Shown here: one piece after another, positions 34,400 through 43,453 of the stretch
Numbering within the stretch: the first letter of the stretch is position 1
Layout of the letters: the number at the start of each line of letters is the position of its first letter
Assembly: GCF_000597725.1 (NCBI RefSeq)
Contig: NZ_JFBL01000006.1
Location: forward strand, 1 to 64,000
Reading direction: 5' to 3'
DNA length: 64,000 nucleotides
From: Sulfurospirillum arcachonense DSM 9755
GTDB taxonomy: Bacteria > Campylobacterota > Campylobacteria > Campylobacterales > Sulfurospirillaceae
Program-made: the position numbers and the translations under genes
The notes under the pieces: generated by a model
Database searches by the model: none
What the model was told of the DNA's origin: nothing
What the model saw: the letters and a program-made list of their open reading frames with translations, nothing else

Positions 34400-35382
34400 A
34401 AACTATTGGATACCTTTATAATATCTTTTAGTTTCTCTTTTGCTTTATTGCTATTTATAGTATCCCTTGCAATCTCTAAACCATCTTGGAAATCTCTTGC
34501 TATACCATCTACTACTAGTGCAGCAGCTGTATTTATTAGAACAATATCTCTTTGAGCATCACTTGCCGTGTTAGAAAATATGTTATGAACTAAAGATGCA
34601 TTAAATTCAGCATCTCCACCAATTACCGATTCAAGGGGTGCTTTTTTTATACCAAATACTTCAGGATCAATTACAAACTCTTCAATATGATTATGTAAAA
34701 CTCTCGCAGCATATGTAACATCACTAATACTTATTTCATCCATATTTTCCTCTGAACTTACTACAAGTGCAGATTTTGTGTTATTAATAACTAAAGCTTC
34801 CGCAATTTTAGGCACAAAAGCTTTATGAAAAACACCTAACATAGTTTTACTTACGTGTGCTGGATTAGTTAAAGGACCTAAAATATTAAAAATTGTTTTT
34901 GTGCTAATTGACTTTCTAACAGGCATAATAAACTTCATAGCAGGATGATGATTTCTTGCAAACATAAAAGTAAATCCAGTCTCTTCTAAAAGTTTAGCTG
35001 AATTTTCTATACTTAAATCTAATCTCACACCAAGTTTTTCAAACATATCAGCACTACCTGATTTACTAGTAACTGAACGACTTCCATGTTTTGCCACAAA
35101 ACACCCTGCTGCTGCACATAGAAGAGAAACTGTTGAAGATATATTAAAACTCCCTATTTTATCCCCACCTGTTCCTACAATATCTAATAGTTTTGGTCTT
35201 AATTCATCACTTACAGGTAACAAAATTGCATGAGAGCGCATAACACTTGCTGCAGCTGCAATAGATTCTACAGATGTTGTTTCATCTAAAGGTAATGCCA
35301 TCAAAAAATCTCTAATTTGCTCATCACTCATTTCATGTTGAAATAACGATTCAAATATCTCTTGTGTTTCTTTAAAATTCAT
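34396..35382 (-). CDS. trpD: anthranilate phosphoribosyltransferase
   Basis: 328 residues, monofunctional TrpD. Motifs: DIVGTGGDKIGSFNISST near residues 68-85, KHGSRSVTSKSGSADMFEKLG near 98-118, RNHHPAMKFIMPVRK near 152, and the ILGPLTNPA segment near 175. Transfers phosphoribose from PRPP to anthranilate. Not next to other trp genes; its ATG overlaps the S4 gene stop by four bases and its end overlaps tsaE by four. Confidence 0.96.
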   Translation of the reverse strand: MNFKETQEIFESLFQHEMSDEQIRDFLMALPLDETTSVESIAAAASVMRSHAILLPVSDELRPKLLDIVGTGGDKIGSFNISSTVSLLCAAAGCFVAKHGSRSVTSKSGSADMFEKLGVRLDLSIENSAKLLEETGFTFMFARNHHPAMKFIMPVRKSISTKTIFNILGPLTNPAHVSKTMLGVFHKAFVPKIAEALVINNTKSALVVSSEENMDEISISDVTYAARVLHNHIEEFVIDPEVFGIKKAPLESVIGGDAEFNASLVHNIFSNTASDAQRDIVLINTAAALVVDGIARDFQDGLEIARDTINSNKAKEKLKDIIKVSNSL

Positions 35383-35627
35383 GATACTTCCTTGACGTAT
35401 TCATCTTGTTTTGTTTTTGGAATTGTTTTTGTCTCAGGAATCTGCAGTACTTCATAACTAACAGTTTTTTGAAGATAATTTATTTCTATTTTATCACCAA
35501 CTTTTACATCCTTAGCTGGTTTTACAACTTTTCCATTAATCGTAACAACACCATTTTTACACATATCTTCAGATATTGCTCGACGTTTTGTAATATTTAC
35601 AGAATTTAAAAATTTATCTATTCTCAA
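35379..35627 (-). CDS. S4-domain RNA-binding protein
   Basis: 82 residues made almost wholly of an S4 domain: MRIDKFLNSVNITKRRAISED then GVVTINGKVVKPAKDVKVGDKIEI. Similar in size to RqcP/Hsp15 proteins, which act on the 50S subunit with peptidyl-tRNA during ribosome quality control; which of these it is cannot be told. First gene of the minus-strand run S4-trpD-tsaE-lptB-rpoN. Confidence 0.88.
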   Translation of the reverse strand: MRIDKFLNSVNITKRRAISEDMCKNGVVTINGKVVKPAKDVKVGDKIEINYLQKTVSYEVLQIPETKTIPKTKQDEYVKEVS

Positions 35628-35685
35628 AATAATCCTTTTAACTTTGTAAGTATTCTAACAAAATCTTTTTTAAATATACTTTTTA

Positions 35686-35702
35686 TGGAACACTTTTTGC
35701 GG
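35686..35702 (+). promoter_or_regulatory. sigma-54 promoter upstream of argG leader
   Basis: TGGAAC-ACTTT-TTGCGG: GG at 35687-35688, ten bases, GC at 35699-35700. Same core as the flgH and J-domain promoters. Expected start near 35712, about 170 bases ahead of argG. No flagellar or other typical sigma-54 gene lies downstream. Confidence 0.7.
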
Positions 35703-35718
35703 TTAAAAAAACTTTTTC

Positions 35719-35740
35719 CTAAAATAAGCAAATATTTTAG
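35719..35740 (+). terminator. hairpin just downstream of the sigma-54 start
   Basis: CTAAAATA, loop AGCAAA, TATTTTAG: a perfect 8-bp stem followed by TTACTTTTGTT. It could end a very short transcript, act as an attenuator, or be an operator. AT-only pairs make it weak. Confidence 0.35.
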
Positions 35741-35789
35741 TTACTTTTGTTAGAATAATCAAATTTAATAAACTAAACTAATGATTTCT

Positions 35790-35803
35790 CTTTACATGTA
35801 AAG
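35790..35803. repeat. dispersed palindrome CTTTACATGTAAAG, intergenic ahead of argG
   Basis: Perfect 14-base palindrome seven bases upstream of the structured argG leader. Confidence 0.85.
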
Positions 35804-35809
35804 ATTACA

Positions 35810-35872
35810 GAAGTTAAGCTTCGTACTTTAGTAAGAGAAATTTTTACTGTGCTTTGACTCAGTAAAAAGGAG
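35810..35872 (+). promoter_or_regulatory. structured leader element of argG, shared with rplI
   Basis: A small hairpin (GAAG/CTTC, 35810-35822) is followed by AGTAAGAGAA and a long stem: TTTTTACTG (35841-35849) pairs perfectly with CAGTAAAAA (35860-35868) around a 10-base loop containing CTTTG. The GGAG ribosome site (35869-35872) abuts the stem. A close relative lies ahead of rplI. It may control translation initiation; ligand or partner unknown. Confidence 0.65.
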
Positions 35873-35880
35873 CAATAAAT

Positions 35881-37110
35881 ATGAAACAAAACGTAAAAAA
35901 AGTAGTGCTAGCATACTCTGGTGGACTAGATACAAGTATAATTTTAAAATGGTTACAAGATGAGTTTAATTGTGAAGTTGTTACTTTTACAGCCGATATT
36001 GGACAAGGTGAAGAGCTAGAACCTGCAAGAAAAAAAGCAATTGAACTTGGTATAAAACCTGAAAATATTTTCATCGAAGATTTAAGAGAAGAATTCGTTA
36101 GAGATTATGTTTTCCCAATGTTTCGAGCAAATGCTATTTACGAAGGTGAATATTTATTAGGAACTTCAATCGCACGTCCACTTATAGCAAAACGTCAAGC
36201 TGAAATTGCTGCACTTACAGGAGCAGATGCTGTTAGTCATGGAGCTACAGGAAAAGGAAATGACCAAGTAAGATTTGAACTTGGGTACTTAGGAATAAAC
36301 TCTGATTTAACAATTATTGCTCCATGGAGAGAATGGGATTTAAACTCTAGAGAAAAACTACTTGCTTATGCAGAAAAACATGGAATAAGCATCGAAAAGA
36401 AAGTTGGAAAATCTCCATACTCTATGGATGCAAATTTACTTCATATCTCTTACGAGGGATTAGTATTGGAAGATCCAAATGCTGAACCAGAAAATGATAT
36501 GTGGAGATGGTCAGTAAGTCCAGAAGATGCACCTGATGAGGCTGAAAAAATTGAATTAGAATATAAAAATGGAGACCCTATTGCGTTAAATGGCGAAAAA
36601 TTGAGCCCAGCTAAAATGCTAGAAACACTTAATGCTCTTGGTAATAAACATGGTATTGGTCGTATTGATATTGTTGAAAATCGTTTTGTTGGTATGAAAA
36701 GTCGTGGATGTTATGAAACTCCAGGTGGTACAATTATGCTCAAAGCGCACCGTGCAATTGAGAGTATAACACTTGACCGTGAAGCTGCTCATTTTAAAGA
36801 TGAATTAATGCCAAAATATGCAAAAGCTATTTATAACGGTTTTTGGTTTGCACCAGAGAGAGAAATGATGCAAGCAGCAATTGATAAATCACAAGAAAGC
36901 GTTAATGGGACAGTTAAACTAAAACTTTACAAAGGTAATGTTATGGTTGTTGGACGTAATTCTGAAAAAAACAATCTTTTTAGTGAAGAGTATTGTACAT
37001 TTGAAGAAGATGAAGTTTATAACCAAAAAGATGCTGAAGGTTTTATCAAACTCAATGCTTTAAGATTTATTATTAGTGGAAAAAATAAAAAGTTTTATGG
37101 AAATAAATAA
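35881..37110 (+). CDS. argG: argininosuccinate synthase
   Basis: 409 residues. [17 protein letters not shown] near residues 9-25 is the ATP-pyrophosphatase loop; [13 protein letters not shown] near 120 binds citrulline/aspartate. Joins citrulline and aspartate in arginine synthesis. The ATG is eight bases from GGAG at the foot of the leader hairpin. The rhodanese gene starts with no gap after its stop. argH is not in the window. Confidence 0.97.
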   Translation: MKQNVKKVVLAYSGGLDTSIILKWLQDEFNCEVVTFTADIGQGEELEPARKKAIELGIKPENIFIEDLREEFVRDYVFPMFRANAIYEGEYLLGTSIARPLIAKRQAEIAALTGADAVSHGATGKGNDQVRFELGYLGINSDLTIIAPWREWDLNSREKLLAYAEKHGISIEKKVGKSPYSMDANLLHISYEGLVLEDPNAEPENDMWRWSVSPEDAPDEAEKIELEYKNGDPIALNGEKLSPAKMLETLNALGNKHGIGRIDIVENRFVGMKSRGCYETPGGTIMLKAHRAIESITLDREAAHFKDELMPKYAKAIYNGFWFAPEREMMQAAIDKSQESVNGTVKLKLYKGNVMVVGRNSEKNNLFSEEYCTFEEDEVYNQKDAEGFIKLNALRFIISGKNKKFYGNK

Positions 37111-37536
37111 ATGGACAAAAGCTTTACATGTAAAGAGTTTTTAGAACAAAACATAAAGCGTATAGCTAAAACTGGTCAAACCAGTGATGCTGAGCTTAAA
37201 AGTTTACTTACATGTAGAGCAAATGGTGAGTTTGATTTTATACTCATTGATATAAGAGAGATGTTTGAATATAGTGATGCTAGTATAAAAGGATGTGATA
37301 TGTTACTTCCTACTAGCAGTATTCATATGAATATGGATAAATTGGACAATATAAAAGACAAGTTTATAGTTCTTTACTGCCGAACTGGTAATCGGACTGA
37401 TCAAATGCTTTTTATATTAAGAAGAATGGGATTTAAAAAGATATCACATTTAACTGAAGGAATTGTTCAATATAGTGGGGAAAAATTAAAAAATGCCCCT
37501 ATTCCCGAAAACAAAAACAGTAAAAGTTCTTTGTGA
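37111..37536 (+). CDS. cytoplasmic rhodanese-like protein
   Basis: 141 residues, no signal peptide. One rhodanese domain with ILIDIREMFEYSDASIKG near residues 48-65 and active-site loop YCRTGNRT with Cys near 90. A 40-residue N-terminal extension contains two of the dispersed palindromes (FTCK at 37122-37135 and LTCR at 37209-37216), which put two cysteines into it. Starts directly after the argG stop. The stop codon forms the 5' edge of the rplI leader element. Sulfur-transfer partner unknown. Confidence 0.85.
   Translation: MDKSFTCKEFLEQNIKRIAKTGQTSDAELKSLLTCRANGEFDFILIDIREMFEYSDASIKGCDMLLPTSSIHMNMDKLDNIKDKFIVLYCRTGNRTDQMLFILRRMGFKKISHLTEGIVQYSGEKLKNAPIPENKNSKSSL
37122..37135. repeat. dispersed palindrome CTTTACATGTAAAG, inside rhodanese gene
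   Basis: Perfect 14-base palindrome at codons 4-8, read as Ser-Phe-Thr-Cys-Lys. Confidence 0.85.
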
Positions 37537-37590
37537 AGCAAAAGCTTCAGTGAGAGGAATTTTTGCTGGACTTTGTTCAGTAAAAAGGAG
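37535..37590 (+). promoter_or_regulatory. structured leader element of rplI, shared with argG
   Basis: GAAGC-AAAA-GCTTC hairpin (37535-37548), then AGTGAGAGGAA, then TTTTTGCTG pairing with CAGTAAAAA (one G-U where the argG copy has A-U) and GGAG directly after. The linker between the two hairpins is seven bases shorter than in the argG copy. The base change in the stem keeps pairing, which favours a structured RNA. Confidence 0.65.
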
Positions 37591-37598
37591 AAATAAAA

Positions 37599-38045
37599 AT
37601 GAAAGTATTATTAACAAAAGATGTAAAAGGTTTAGGAAAAGCTGGTGAAGTAAAAGAAGTAAAAGATGGTTATGGTAAAAACTTTTTAATTGGAAAAGGT
37701 TTAGCACTGCATGCCACGAATGAAGTAATGAGAAAATATGAAGCAAATCAAAAGAAAAAAGCTGAAGATGAAGCTGCTGAGATGGAAAGACTAAAAGAAG
37801 TTGAAAAACAACTTGGAAAAATTGAATTAAAAGTTAAAAGAAAACTTGGTGCAAATGGTAGTCTTTTTGGAGCAGTAACTAAAGATGAAATTGCGCATGA
37901 ATTACTAGAGCAACATAAAATAGAGATTGATAAAAAAACAATAGAAATAAAAAATGCTATTAAAGCAACTGGTGTTTTTGATATAACTATCAAGCTAGGA
38001 CATGGTATTCATGCTCCATTAAAGCTAGAAATTATTGGAGAATAG
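37599..38045 (+). CDS. rplI: 50S ribosomal protein L9
   Basis: 148 residues. [36 protein letters not shown] is the conserved N-terminal 23S-binding domain (split here: residues 1-20 and 21-36), followed by the long connecting helix rich in Lys/Glu and a C-terminal domain with [16 protein letters not shown]. Unusually placed in the hslVU operon, as in Campylobacter, rather than beside rpsF-rpsR. Translation probably depends on the hairpin that touches its GGAG. hslV begins with no gap. Confidence 0.96.
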   Translation: MKVLLTKDVKGLGKAGEVKEVKDGYGKNFLIGKGLALHATNEVMRKYEANQKKKAEDEAAEMERLKEVEKQLGKIELKVKRKLGANGSLFGAVTKDEIAHELLEQHKIEIDKKTIEIKNAIKATGVFDITIKLGHGIHAPLKLEIIGE

Positions 38046-38588
38046 ATGTTTGATGCAACAACCATACTTGGATATAAAGGTGATGGTAAAGCTATCATTG
38101 GTGGAGATGGACAAGTTACGTTTGGAAATGCCATATTAAAAGGGAATGCTACAAAAATAAGAAAACTTTACCATGGTAAAATTCTTGCTGGATTTGCTGG
38201 AAGTACCGCTGATGCATTTAATCTTTTTGATATGTTTGAAGGAATTTTAGAGCAAAAAAAAGGTGATCTTTTTAAATCAGTTATAGAATTTTCAAAAGAG
38301 TGGCGCAAAGATAAGATGCTTAGACGTTTAGAAGCTATGATGATTGTACTTGATTGTGAACACATCTATATTCTTAGTGGAACTGGTGATGTTGTTGAGC
38401 CTGAAGATGGAAAGTTAGCTGCAATTGGAAGTGGTGGAAACTTTGCTATTTCTGCAGCTAGGGCACTAGACAAACATGCAAATCTTGACCCAGAAGATTT
38501 AGTAAAAGAGAGTCTTCAAATAGCAGGTGAACTTTGCATATATACAAATACTAATATAAAAACTTTTGTTTTAGAAGAGGAAAAATAA
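38046..38588 (+). CDS. hslV: ATP-dependent protease proteolytic subunit HslV
   Basis: 180 residues. N-terminus [20 protein letters not shown]; the catalytic threonine should be one of the ATT threonines, so four or five residues must be removed, unlike the single Met in E. coli. [14 protein letters not shown] near residues 50-64 and [19 protein letters not shown] near 118-136 are family markers. Forms dodecamers with HslU for protein degradation. Starts directly after rplI. Confidence 0.95.
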   Translation: MFDATTILGYKGDGKAIIGGDGQVTFGNAILKGNATKIRKLYHGKILAGFAGSTADAFNLFDMFEGILEQKKGDLFKSVIEFSKEWRKDKMLRRLEAMMIVLDCEHIYILSGTGDVVEPEDGKLAAIGSGGNFAISAARALDKHANLDPEDLVKESLQIAGELCIYTNTNIKTFVLEEEK

Positions 38589-38591
38589 AGA

Positions 38592-39917
38592 ATGAATATG
38601 ACACCAAAAGAGATTGTATCTTATTTAGATGAATATATCATAGGTCAATTTAACGCTAAAAAAGCAATCGCAATCGCACTTCGTAATCGTTATAGAAGAT
38701 TGAAATTAAATGATGAAATGCAAGATGAAGTAATGCCTAAAAATATTTTAATGATTGGTAGTACTGGTGTTGGAAAAACTGAAATAGCAAGAAGATTAGC
38801 TAAGATGATGAATCTACCTTTTGTAAAAGTTGAAGCTAGTAAATATACCGAAGTTGGTTTTGTTGGTCGTGATGTTGAATCGATGGTAAGAGATTTAGTT
38901 ATGGCATCAATCAACTTAGTTAGAAATGAACATAGAGAAAAAAACATAGATTCTATTGATGCTCATGTTGAAAAAACTATTATAGAAAAACTTTTACCAC
39001 CTTTACCAAAAGGTGCAAGTGACGAGAAAAAAGAAGACTATAAAAAAAGCTATCATCGCATGGAAGAAAAACTAAAAAATGGAGAGTTAAACGAACTTAG
39101 TATTGAAGTTGAAATAACTGGGGGAGGAACTGATATGTCAGATTCTTCACTACCACCTGAAATGATAAAAGTACAAGAATCATTTATAAAAATACTTGGT
39201 ACTGGAAAAGATAGCATAAAAAAAGAGTTAAAAGTTAAAGATGCAAAAGAGGCATTAAAACATGATGCTAGTGAAAAACTTCTTGATTTTGAAGCTATTA
39301 AAGTAGAAGCATTAGATAGAGCTCAAAATGGTGGTATTATCTTTTTAGATGAGATAGATAAAGTTGCGGTGAGTGCAAGTGCAAGTCATAGAAGTGACCC
39401 TAGTAAAGAAGGAGTTCAGAGAGATTTACTTCCTATTGTAGAAGGAAGCGATGTAAATACAAAACATGGTATGGTTAAAACTGATCATATTCTTTTTATT
39501 GCAGCTGGTGCATTTCATCTTAGTAAACCAAGCGATTTGATACCTGAGCTTCAAGGAAGATTTCCTTTAAGAGTTGAGCTTGACTCACTAACAGAAGATG
39601 TTTTATACCAAATATTGACTCAAGCTAAAAATTCACTATTACGTCAGTATGAAGCATTGTTAAAAACAGAAAAAGTAGAATTAGTATTTGAAGATGATGC
39701 AATCAAAGCAATAGCAAAAATTTCACAAATGTCAAATGAAAAGATGGAAGATATTGGAGCGAGAAGACTTCATACCGTTATTGAAAAAGTAATAGAAGAG
39801 ATAAGTTATAGTGCAGATGAACATGCAAATGAGAAAATAATTGTAACTAAAGAGTTAGTCCATGAGAGACTTGATGAAATAGCTGAAGATGAAGATGTCA
39901 GCAGATATATATTATAA
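38592..39917 (+). CDS. hslU: HslU ATPase subunit of HslVU protease
   Basis: 441 residues. Starts MNMTPKEIVSYLDEYIIGQ, Walker A GSTGVGKTEIARRLA near 55, VGRDVESMVRDL near 92 (the pore GYVG-like loop reads VGFVG), Walker B IIFLDEIDKV near 250, and the C-terminus ends DVSRYIL, the tail that inserts into HslV. Unfolds substrates. Four bases after hslV. Confidence 0.96.
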   Translation: MNMTPKEIVSYLDEYIIGQFNAKKAIAIALRNRYRRLKLNDEMQDEVMPKNILMIGSTGVGKTEIARRLAKMMNLPFVKVEASKYTEVGFVGRDVESMVRDLVMASINLVRNEHREKNIDSIDAHVEKTIIEKLLPPLPKGASDEKKEDYKKSYHRMEEKLKNGELNELSIEVEITGGGTDMSDSSLPPEMIKVQESFIKILGTGKDSIKKELKVKDAKEALKHDASEKLLDFEAIKVEALDRAQNGGIIFLDEIDKVAVSASASHRSDPSKEGVQRDLLPIVEGSDVNTKHGMVKTDHILFIAAGAFHLSKPSDLIPELQGRFPLRVELDSLTEDVLYQILTQAKNSLLRQYEALLKTEKVELVFEDDAIKAIAKISQMSNEKMEDIGARRLHTVIEKVIEEISYSADEHANEKIIVTKELVHERLDEIAEDEDVSRYIL

Positions 39918-39926
39918 AGGTACATA

Positions 39927-40820
39927 TTGGATAAAATAGATACAAAAGCTGGCTTTGTTTCAGTAATAGGAAGACCAAATGCAGGTAAAAGTTCCCTACT
40001 TAATTGGTTAATAGGTGAAAAAATAGCTATGGTTTCTCACAAAGCAAATGCAACAAGAAAACGGTCAAACATTATAGCTATGCATAAAAATGCACAAATT
40101 ATATTTGTAGATACCCCAGGTATTCATGAAAAAGAGAGACTTTTAAATAAATTCATGATGGATGAAGCTCTTAAAGCTATGGGTGATTGTGACTTAATTC
40201 TATTTTTGGCTCCAGCTTCTGATAATTTAAAAGATTATGAAAAGTTTTTAGAAAGAAACAGCAAAAATATTCCTCATATCCTTTTATTAACAAAAGTAGA
40301 CAATATTAATAAACAAACTCTTTTTAAAAAAATAGAAGAATACTCGCAATACCAAGATAAATTTACAGCACTAATCCCAGTTTCAATAAAAAAAGGGATA
40401 TCTCAATCCTATCTTTTAGATGAAATTTCAAAAGAACTTCCAATTCACCCTTTTCTCTACGATACAGAAATATTAACAACAGATCCAGTTAAAGATTTAT
40501 ACAAAGAGTACATAAGAGAAGCAATTTTTAATAATACAAGTGAAGAAATTCCTTACTTTGCCGATGTATTGGTAGAAAAAGTGGAAGAAAATGATGAAAT
40601 TGACAATATTTATGCTACTATAATAGTAGATAAAAAAAGTCAAAAAGGTATTGTAATAGGTAAAGAGGGTAGAACTTTACAAAGAATTGGCTTTGAAGCT
40701 AGAAAATCTATAGAAAAGTTAATGGGCAAAAAGATTTTCTTAAAATTATTTGTCGTGGTGAAGCAAGGGTGGAGTCAAGACAAAGATTTGTTAAAAAAAA
40801 TAGGTTACATTGTGGAATAA
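39927..40820 (+). CDS. era: GTPase Era
   Basis: 297 residues. G1 GRPNAGKSS near residue 15, G3 DTPGIH, G4 TKVD, and a C-terminal KH domain with VIGKEGRTLQRIG near 250. Needed for 16S rRNA maturation and 30S assembly. It starts at TTG with AAAGG eight bases upstream. Last gene of the argG-to-era run; 53 bases then lead to the pilus cluster. Confidence 0.96.
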   Translation: MDKIDTKAGFVSVIGRPNAGKSSLLNWLIGEKIAMVSHKANATRKRSNIIAMHKNAQIIFVDTPGIHEKERLLNKFMMDEALKAMGDCDLILFLAPASDNLKDYEKFLERNSKNIPHILLLTKVDNINKQTLFKKIEEYSQYQDKFTALIPVSIKKGISQSYLLDEISKELPIHPFLYDTEILTTDPVKDLYKEYIREAIFNNTSEEIPYFADVLVEKVEENDEIDNIYATIIVDKKSQKGIVIGKEGRTLQRIGFEARKSIEKLMGKKIFLKLFVVVKQGWSQDKDLLKKIGYIVE

Positions 40821-40873
40821 GTGTTTAACGAAATAAATATACAATAAGTTTTAATACAAATTTAGGTGGAGAT

Positions 40874-42391
40874 ATGGCTGATAAAAATGTAAAAAATAGT
40901 TTTTCTGAGATTATTTCAATTGACCCGGTATCTTTAGAATCTTATAAATATGCGAAAAATGAAATTCAACCATTTAAGCTGGAAAAGAGTAAAAAGAACT
41001 CTTTTTTTATATCTTATATAAGAAGTAAAGATGTAATTAGTGCTACAGTAGATATTAGTAGAAATATTCCTGAAAGTGATTTACAAGATGCAATAGAAAT
41101 AAAAGCATATGATGATTTAGGGCTTGATTCTGCTGTTGAATACACTATCACATATTTAGAAACAGATACTCAAGATACAAAAAATAGAGTTTTTAATGTT
41201 TTTGTTATTGATACCTCAATAGTGGGGTCTCAACTCTCAGAAATAAGAAAAAAAACAAGCTACATAGATTATGTAACTACTGCTCCATTTTTAATTGCAT
41301 CCTTATACAAAAAAGCTTTATTAGAATCTGATGGAACAGATTGTTTTGTTTATTTTCAAAAAAATGATGCTTTTTTAGCAATATATAAAGGTGGTGAATA
41401 TCTTTATTCAAAATCTCTTCATTACTCCCTCACAGAATTAACAGAAAAATTTTGTGAATTAATTGGTGAAAGAATAGATGAAAAAGACTTTTACAAGTTA
41501 TTAACAACTGAAGGTTTAAAAAGTACTAATATTTCATATCAATCTTTTCTCATGCAACTGTTTGGTGAACTATTTTTATATATTAACGATGTCATTGTTT
41601 TTGCAAAACGTTCATATGAAATAGAAAATATTGACAAAATATATATAGGTTCTGAAGTTGGTATGCTTGTAGGTGTTGATGAATATGCAAAGAGTTATCT
41701 GGGACTTGACTCATTTGAGTTTAACTTTAGCATTGCGATTAATTCACAAGAGTGGTATGTTGATCAAATTCATATATTAATGGCCTTAACTTCACAAGTA
41801 TATTTTGAAAACCAAGATGATGCATTAAACTTTTCTATGTTTAAAAGACCTCCGGCCTTTACTAAAAGACCTGTAGGTAAACTTTTTGGTATAATGGCTG
41901 CAAGTTTAATACTAACTGCTGCATATCCTGCTTACCAGTATGGATATACACAATTCTTACGAGTAAAAACTAGTATAGCTACAAGTGATTATAAAAAACT
42001 TAATATTGAAGCGAATAAAATAAGAAGCAAAATAGCTAAATTAAAAAAAGACAAAGAGAAAATTGATTCTTTATTAAAAAAAGAATCTCAAAAACTACAA
42101 TTTAGAAAAAAACTTTTAACTCAAATAAATAAGAAAAAAACTGCATATTCCATGAAAGCTTCTATTTTAGTTGAGTTAATTGAAATTTCTAATAAATATA
42201 AATCCAAAATTGACATTATCAATTATAATAAAAATGACATGAAATTGTCTATTCAAAATAGAAGTGAAAAAAAGATTACTGAGTTTATTAAAGAGTTGAC
42301 AATGCTCAAAAAATATAAAATAACTACTGATAAGATTGAAAGAGTAGAAAAAGACAATCTTTATCTTAGTCAAATAACAGTAGGACTTTAA
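40874..42391 (+). CDS. mshI: MSHA-type pilus assembly protein MshI-like (PilM-PilN fusion)
   Basis: 505 residues. The N-terminal 330 residues have the actin-like PilM/GspL cytoplasmic domain character, one membrane helix lies near 333-355 (KLFGIMAASLILTAAYPAY), and a coiled coil plus a small ferredoxin-like periplasmic domain follow. That plan equals PilM fused to PilN, as in GspL and MshI. It would link the cytoplasmic ATPase to the periplasmic alignment complex. AGGTGGAGAT precedes the ATG. First gene of the I-J-K-L-M-N-x-E-G cluster; assignment rests partly on gene order. Confidence 0.72.
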   Translation: MADKNVKNSFSEIISIDPVSLESYKYAKNEIQPFKLEKSKKNSFFISYIRSKDVISATVDISRNIPESDLQDAIEIKAYDDLGLDSAVEYTITYLETDTQDTKNRVFNVFVIDTSIVGSQLSEIRKKTSYIDYVTTAPFLIASLYKKALLESDGTDCFVYFQKNDAFLAIYKGGEYLYSKSLHYSLTELTEKFCELIGERIDEKDFYKLLTTEGLKSTNISYQSFLMQLFGELFLYINDVIVFAKRSYEIENIDKIYIGSEVGMLVGVDEYAKSYLGLDSFEFNFSIAINSQEWYVDQIHILMALTSQVYFENQDDALNFSMFKRPPAFTKRPVGKLFGIMAASLILTAAYPAYQYGYTQFLRVKTSIATSDYKKLNIEANKIRSKIAKLKKDKEKIDSLLKKESQKLQFRKKLLTQINKKKTAYSMKASILVELIEISNKYKSKIDIINYNKNDMKLSIQNRSEKKITEFIKELTMLKKYKITTDKIERVEKDNLYLSQITVGL

Positions 42392-42392
42392 T

Positions 42393-43037
42393 ATGGGTGA
42401 AACTAATAGATTAGATAGAATAGATAATTATCTCAAAGAGAAAAAAAGTAGTGAGTTGTCACTTATCTTTTTAATGGTTTTTGTTACTATTGGGTTTGTA
42501 GTGTATTCATTACTTTTTCCTGTTACAGAAAAAATGTTAAAAACAGCTCAAAAGTCACATAAAAATATGAAAACAAAACTCAACCAAGAAAAGTCGTATC
42601 TTAATTCAGTAACAAGAGCTGGGGATAAAAATTTTGTAATTAAAATGATGACAAAAAAAATAAAACAGCAAAAAATCATCCTAGCTGATACAAAATATAC
42701 TAATGCTTATGTTGATACAAAACTAAAAGAATTGTCAAATATTCTTTTTAATGATAAAAACTGGGCAAACTTTCTTGATTCAATTGCATTTGTTGCACAA
42801 GAATATGGTGTGGAACTTTCTCTTATAAGTAATGAATTTTTTGAGCCAAATTTGCAAGAGATAAAACAAGTTTTAACTGTTCAAATAAACTTTAATGGTG
42901 AATTTAAAAATATTATTAAATTCATAAATAAACTTGAAGAAAGTGAACTTGTAGTAGATGTTCATAATCTAGAATTACAAAGTACTGATACAATAAATGG
43001 TACTCTTGATATTGCTGTATGGGGGATGAGATATTGA
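42393..43037 (+). CDS. mshJ: MSHA-type pilus assembly protein MshJ-like (PilO type)
   Basis: 214 residues. One membrane helix near residues 22-42, a coiled coil (about 50-110) and a small alpha/beta periplasmic domain, the PilO/GspM/MshJ layout. It should dimerise with the PilN part of the preceding protein. The ORF begins two bases after mshI. Confidence 0.68.
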   Translation: MGETNRLDRIDNYLKEKKSSELSLIFLMVFVTIGFVVYSLLFPVTEKMLKTAQKSHKNMKTKLNQEKSYLNSVTRAGDKNFVIKMMTKKIKQQKIILADTKYTNAYVDTKLKELSNILFNDKNWANFLDSIAFVAQEYGVELSLISNEFFEPNLQEIKQVLTVQINFNGEFKNIIKFINKLEESELVVDVHNLELQSTDTINGTLDIAVWGMRY

Positions 43038-43453
43038 AAAATAAATTAACACTAATACTACTTCTATCTTTTTCAGCTAATTTATTTGCTGTTCAAAATG
43101 ACAAAATTAAAGAGTATGATAAACTATTTACTCAAATTAGTCAAAAAAGAGTGGGTGTTTCAAGCGAAAAAATCAATATGCTTAGTAGCCCTTTTATTAT
43201 GGAAAAGAAAAACGATATTATTTTAACAGATGCTAATATAACAAATACACAAAAACATACTTTGTTTTTAAATGCTATTTTAGGTAATAAAGTTAAAATA
43301 AATAACAAATGGTATCAGTTAGATAGTGAAATTGGTGATTTTAAATTAGTAAAAATTAAAAACAATAGTGTTATTATAAAAAATGAACACTCTCAAAAAG
43401 AACTTTTTATAAGGAAGAGCGATGTTAGCAAAATTAAATTTTCTTCAAAGTAA
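43034..43453 (+). CDS. mshK: MSHA-type pilus assembly protein MshK-like
   Basis: About 139 residues if started at TTG 43034, preferred because GGGGGATGAG lies upstream and the protein then opens with a clean signal sequence (KNKLTLILLLSFSANLFA). An ATG at 43019 would add five residues without a ribosome site. Small exported beta-rich protein (KINNKWYQLDSEIGDFKLVKI), comparable to MshK/PilP, which bridges PilNO and the secretin. Weak sequence identity; called from position between MshJ and MshL. Confidence 0.58.
   Translation: MKNKLTLILLLSFSANLFAVQNDKIKEYDKLFTQISQKRVGVSSEKINMLSSPFIMEKKNDIILTDANITNTQKHTLFLNAILGNKVKINNKWYQLDSEIGDFKLVKIKNNSVIIKNEHSQKELFIRKSDVSKIKFSSK

Noticed and set aside
36164-36177. 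GGAAC-N7-GC sequence inside argG as another sigma-54 site
   Set aside because: It has GG-N10-GC spacing, but reads TCGC rather than TTGC and lies in the middle of a coding region with no gene start after it.
37533-37600. The shared argG/rplI leader as a leader peptide (frames reading VREIF... and VRGIF...)
   Set aside because: The two reading frames have different lengths and the substitutions between copies are not at third positions, while the base pairs are preserved. RNA structure fits better than a conserved peptide.
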